This document shows, piece by piece, positions 22,963-24,837 of a stretch of DNA of 24,837 nt. Positions within the stretch are counted from its first letter, which is position 1. Each line of letters starts with the position of its first letter. The translations under genes were made by a program, and so were the position numbers. The notes under the pieces were generated by a model. The model did not search any database and was not told where the DNA came from. It was given only the letters and a program-made list of their open reading frames with translations. This stretch comes from DASWUD01 sp036401755 (GTDB lineage: Bacteria > Pseudomonadota > Gammaproteobacteria > Thiohalomonadales > Thiohalomonadaceae). The stretch lies in contig DASWUD010000232.1 of NCBI GenBank assembly GCA_036401755.1, positions 1-24,837 on the forward strand. The letters run 5' to 3'.

Positions 22963-24456
22963 TTACAGTTCATGACCGAATTGTCCTTCGACGCTGCCTT
23001 TCTGCATGGGCACCGGTTGCTCCTTGTTCTTCTTGGCGCGGCCTTCTGTGTAGCCCATCAGGTAGAACTCCATGTTCGAGGGCTCGACGAACTTGTCGGT
23101 GGGCAGGGTGAGTTCCTTGCGATCGATCGGTTTGGCAAAATGCGGCGTCACCAGAATCACCAGCTCCGTCTTCCCTTTCACGTACTCCTGGCTGCGGAAC
23201 AAGTTGCCCAGAATGGGAATGTCACCGAGCCCGGGAAATTTGCTGACCTGTTCGCGCAGGTTCTCATTGATGAGGCCTGCGATACCCATGGTCTGACCGT
23301 TACCCAACTCCACCGTCGAGGTTGCGCCGCGCGTGGTTAGGGAGTTAACGAGGAAAGCACTGCCGCTATCCGGGACACTCACCTTCACCGCATTCTGGTT
23401 GCTCAGCTCACTGACCTTGATGTTCAACTTGAGACTGATGGTGCCGGAGTCGAGCACGGTGGGCAGGAAGCCGAGACTGATGCCGAACTCCTTGAACATA
23501 ATCGTGGTCCCCTGAGTGGCACCACCGGCCACCGGTATGGGAAATTCGCCGCCGGCCCTGAAGGTGGCCTCCTGCCCGGTGAGCGTAGTCAGGGTCGGCT
23601 CCGCCAGCACCTTGGCCAAGCCGTTTTCCTGGGCGGCGTCGATGACCAGGTCAAACAGGGTGGTGCCATCCAGATAACTGGCAAACAGCCCCGTGCTGGG
23701 AATGCGCATCGAGTCGCGCATCACCTTGGTAACATCGGAGGGGAGCGTCTGTCCTCCGCCATAAATCGGATTTTCCGTCACCGGGCTGAGTGACGTGCCA
23801 TTATTGGCCGCGCCGAGCGTCAGATAGGTATCCGCGTTGATGGCCTGAAACTTGGAGCCGATGCGCTTGAGGAAATTGCGCGATACCTCGGCGACCTGCA
23901 CCTCCAGCATCACCTGCTGGGCCCCGCCCACCTGCATCATGTTGAGCACGCCGGTCGCGTCCTTCGCGTCGCCATCCCGGTAACTGCGCGCCAACTCCAG
24001 CGCGGCCTCCATGCGCGGGGTGCTGCTCACCTCACCACTCAGCACGATGGCGCCTTGCGAGGAACGGACCTCGATATTTTCGTCCGGCATCACCTGGTGC
24101 AGTTTGGCCTTGAGTCCTTGCAGATCGTGGGTAACCTCGATGCCAACGGCACGGATCACCTGGTTCTGGTTATCCCACAGAATGACATTGGTCGTTCCCA
24201 GCTTCTTGCCCACCACATACAGCTGGCGGGAACGGAGGATGAGAATGTCGGCAATATCAGGGTTGCCCACGGAGACCTTGGCCACGGGCTGATTGATATT
24301 GATGATTTCCGACTGATTCAGTGCCACCTCGACCGCCTGCTTTTCAGTGCCGCTTTCCAGCGTCACCTGTGCACGGGCCACAAACGGGAGTCCGAGCATG
24401 CCAAGCAGCATCAAGATGGGTACGAGAGGCGTACAGGGGTTGCGTGTATTACTCAT
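22963..24456 (-). CDS. cpaC: CpaC/RcpA secretin of the Tad pilus
   Basis: A 497-residue outer-membrane secretin with a signal peptide (cleavage after ARA, residue 29). An N-terminal pilus/secretin domain (about 35-105, with KVSVGNPDIADILI and GTTNVILWD) and a BON-like segment (about 110-180) follow. The secretin core spans about 250-455, including GGEFPIPVAGG and GIAGLINENL. It forms the channel through which Flp pili leave the cell. GGGAGA precedes the ATG. It is followed by the small lipoprotein and preceded by cpaB. Confidence 0.94.
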   Translation of the reverse strand: MSNTRNPCTPLVPILMLLGMLGLPFVARAQVTLESGTEKQAVEVALNQSEIININQPVAKVSVGNPDIADILILRSRQLYVVGKKLGTTNVILWDNQNQVIRAVGIEVTHDLQGLKAKLHQVMPDENIEVRSSQGAIVLSGEVSSTPRMEAALELARSYRDGDAKDATGVLNMMQVGGAQQVMLEVQVAEVSRNFLKRIGSKFQAINADTYLTLGAANNGTSLSPVTENPIYGGGQTLPSDVTKVMRDSMRIPSTGLFASYLDGTTLFDLVIDAAQENGLAKVLAEPTLTTLTGQEATFRAGGEFPIPVAGGATQGTTIMFKEFGISLGFLPTVLDSGTISLKLNIKVSELSNQNAVKVSVPDSGSAFLVNSLTTRGATSTVELGNGQTMGIAGLINENLREQVSKFPGLGDIPILGNLFRSQEYVKGKTELVILVTPHFAKPIDRKELTLPTDKFVEPSNMEFYLMGYTEGRAKKNKEQPVPMQKGSVEGQFGHEL

Positions 24457-24505
24457 TGAAGATGTCTCCCTACTGTGGGCAGGTGCCCGGCTCTGAATAA
24501 AACCT

Positions 24506-24837
24506 TCACAGCTTTACCTGGGAAGTGGTGACTTTGGTTCCCCGGATGACGGTGATCGGTTTCGGAAGGTTGGTTGTCTTGCTGATCGTTGCCTTGCGCG
24601 GGGGCGTCGCCTTGGCGACCTCTTGCTCTTGCTGCTTCTTGCTGTCATCCAGCGGATTGCGCAAAGCGAGTTGCACGGTGCCCTCCTGGGTGGCCTGCAC
24701 CAGCTTCTCAGCCTCATGCGACGACAACTCAAGGGTCACTGCCCGGACAATGACTGGCTTATCCTTTTCAGGCGAGGCCGTCTGGTCCACCGCCAGTACC
24801 TTGACATCCTCCAACAGCGTTTCCGACTTGTAATTAC
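24506..24837 (-). CDS. cpaB: CpaB/RcpC, C-terminal part (cut by window edge)
   Basis: The C-terminal 110 or so residues of a CpaB/RcpC protein; the reading frame runs past base 24837, so the start is outside. The visible part has ETLLEDVKVLAVDQ and VTLELSSHEAEKLVQATQEG, typical of the SAF-adjacent C-terminal region of CpaB, followed by a charged Lys/Gln-rich tail. CpaB is a periplasmic protein that stabilises the secretin. It lies 49 bases upstream of the secretin gene in the same direction. Confidence 0.88.
   Translation of the reverse strand, partial: NYKSETLLEDVKVLAVDQTASPEKDKPVIVRAVTLELSSHEAEKLVQATQEGTVQLALRNPLDDSKKQQEQEVAKATPPRKATISKTTNLPKPITVIRGTKVTTSQVKL

Overview
The window looks like a GC-rich gammaproteobacterial chromosome, probably from a sulfur-oxidising lineage. 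That placement is an inference. It rests on a prokaryotic homo-oligomeric ATP sulfurylase (Sat), a membrane-anchored cytochrome c'-like protein, a TauE/SafE exporter, a Sad/YneI-type dehydrogenase resembling the E. coli enzyme, and overall coding style. No rRNA, tRNA, CRISPR array, insertion sequence or phage gene is visible. Coding density is high and no gene-free stretch exceeds about 200 bases.

Left part (1-5600, + strand): a solitary LuxR-type regulator (156-935) behind a perfect 17-bp palindrome; sat (1131-2321) with an unusual long-range inverted repeat upstream and a strong intrinsic terminator downstream; a one-haem cytochrome c'-like protein (2432-2926); moaA (3027-4010); and a lipoprotein alpha/beta-hydrolase (4136-5572). 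These seem to be separate small transcription units.

Metal-uptake operon (5706-9365, + strand): a small Cys/His protein resembling DUF2946, an outer-membrane beta-barrel, a ZnuA-like metal-binding protein overlapping a ZnuB-like permease, and a HugZ/PNPOx-like flavin split-barrel protein. The inferred route runs from outer-membrane entry, through periplasmic capture, to inner-membrane transport of zinc or a similar metal. The ABC ATPase that should power the permease is absent from the window.

Middle - strand operon (13912 down to 9371): Sad-type succinate-semialdehyde dehydrogenase, a periplasmic double-thioredoxin protein, a TauE/SafE permease, and a single-POTRA Omp85-like barrel whose start codon overlaps the permease stop. 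It converges tail-to-tail with the metal operon. A short divergent region separates it from a + strand NDUFA9-like NAD-binding protein (14008-14955).

Right part (24837 down to 14977, - strand): most of a Tad/Flp (type IVc) pilus operon, in transcriptional order cpaB/rcpC (cut by the window edge), secretin cpaC/rcpA, a small lipoprotein in the RcpB position, tadG-like, two TadE/F-like pseudopilins, tadZ/cpaE, tadA/cpaF, tadB, tadC and a TadD-like TPR lipoprotein. The major pilin flp and the prepilin peptidase tadV would lie upstream, beyond base 24837. I saw no radically new system. The best leads are the ATPase-less metal operon with its small Cys/His protein and HugZ partner, the TauE-Omp85-thioredoxin operon, the regulatory palindromes near the left end, and the rearranged minor-pilin block of the Tad locus.
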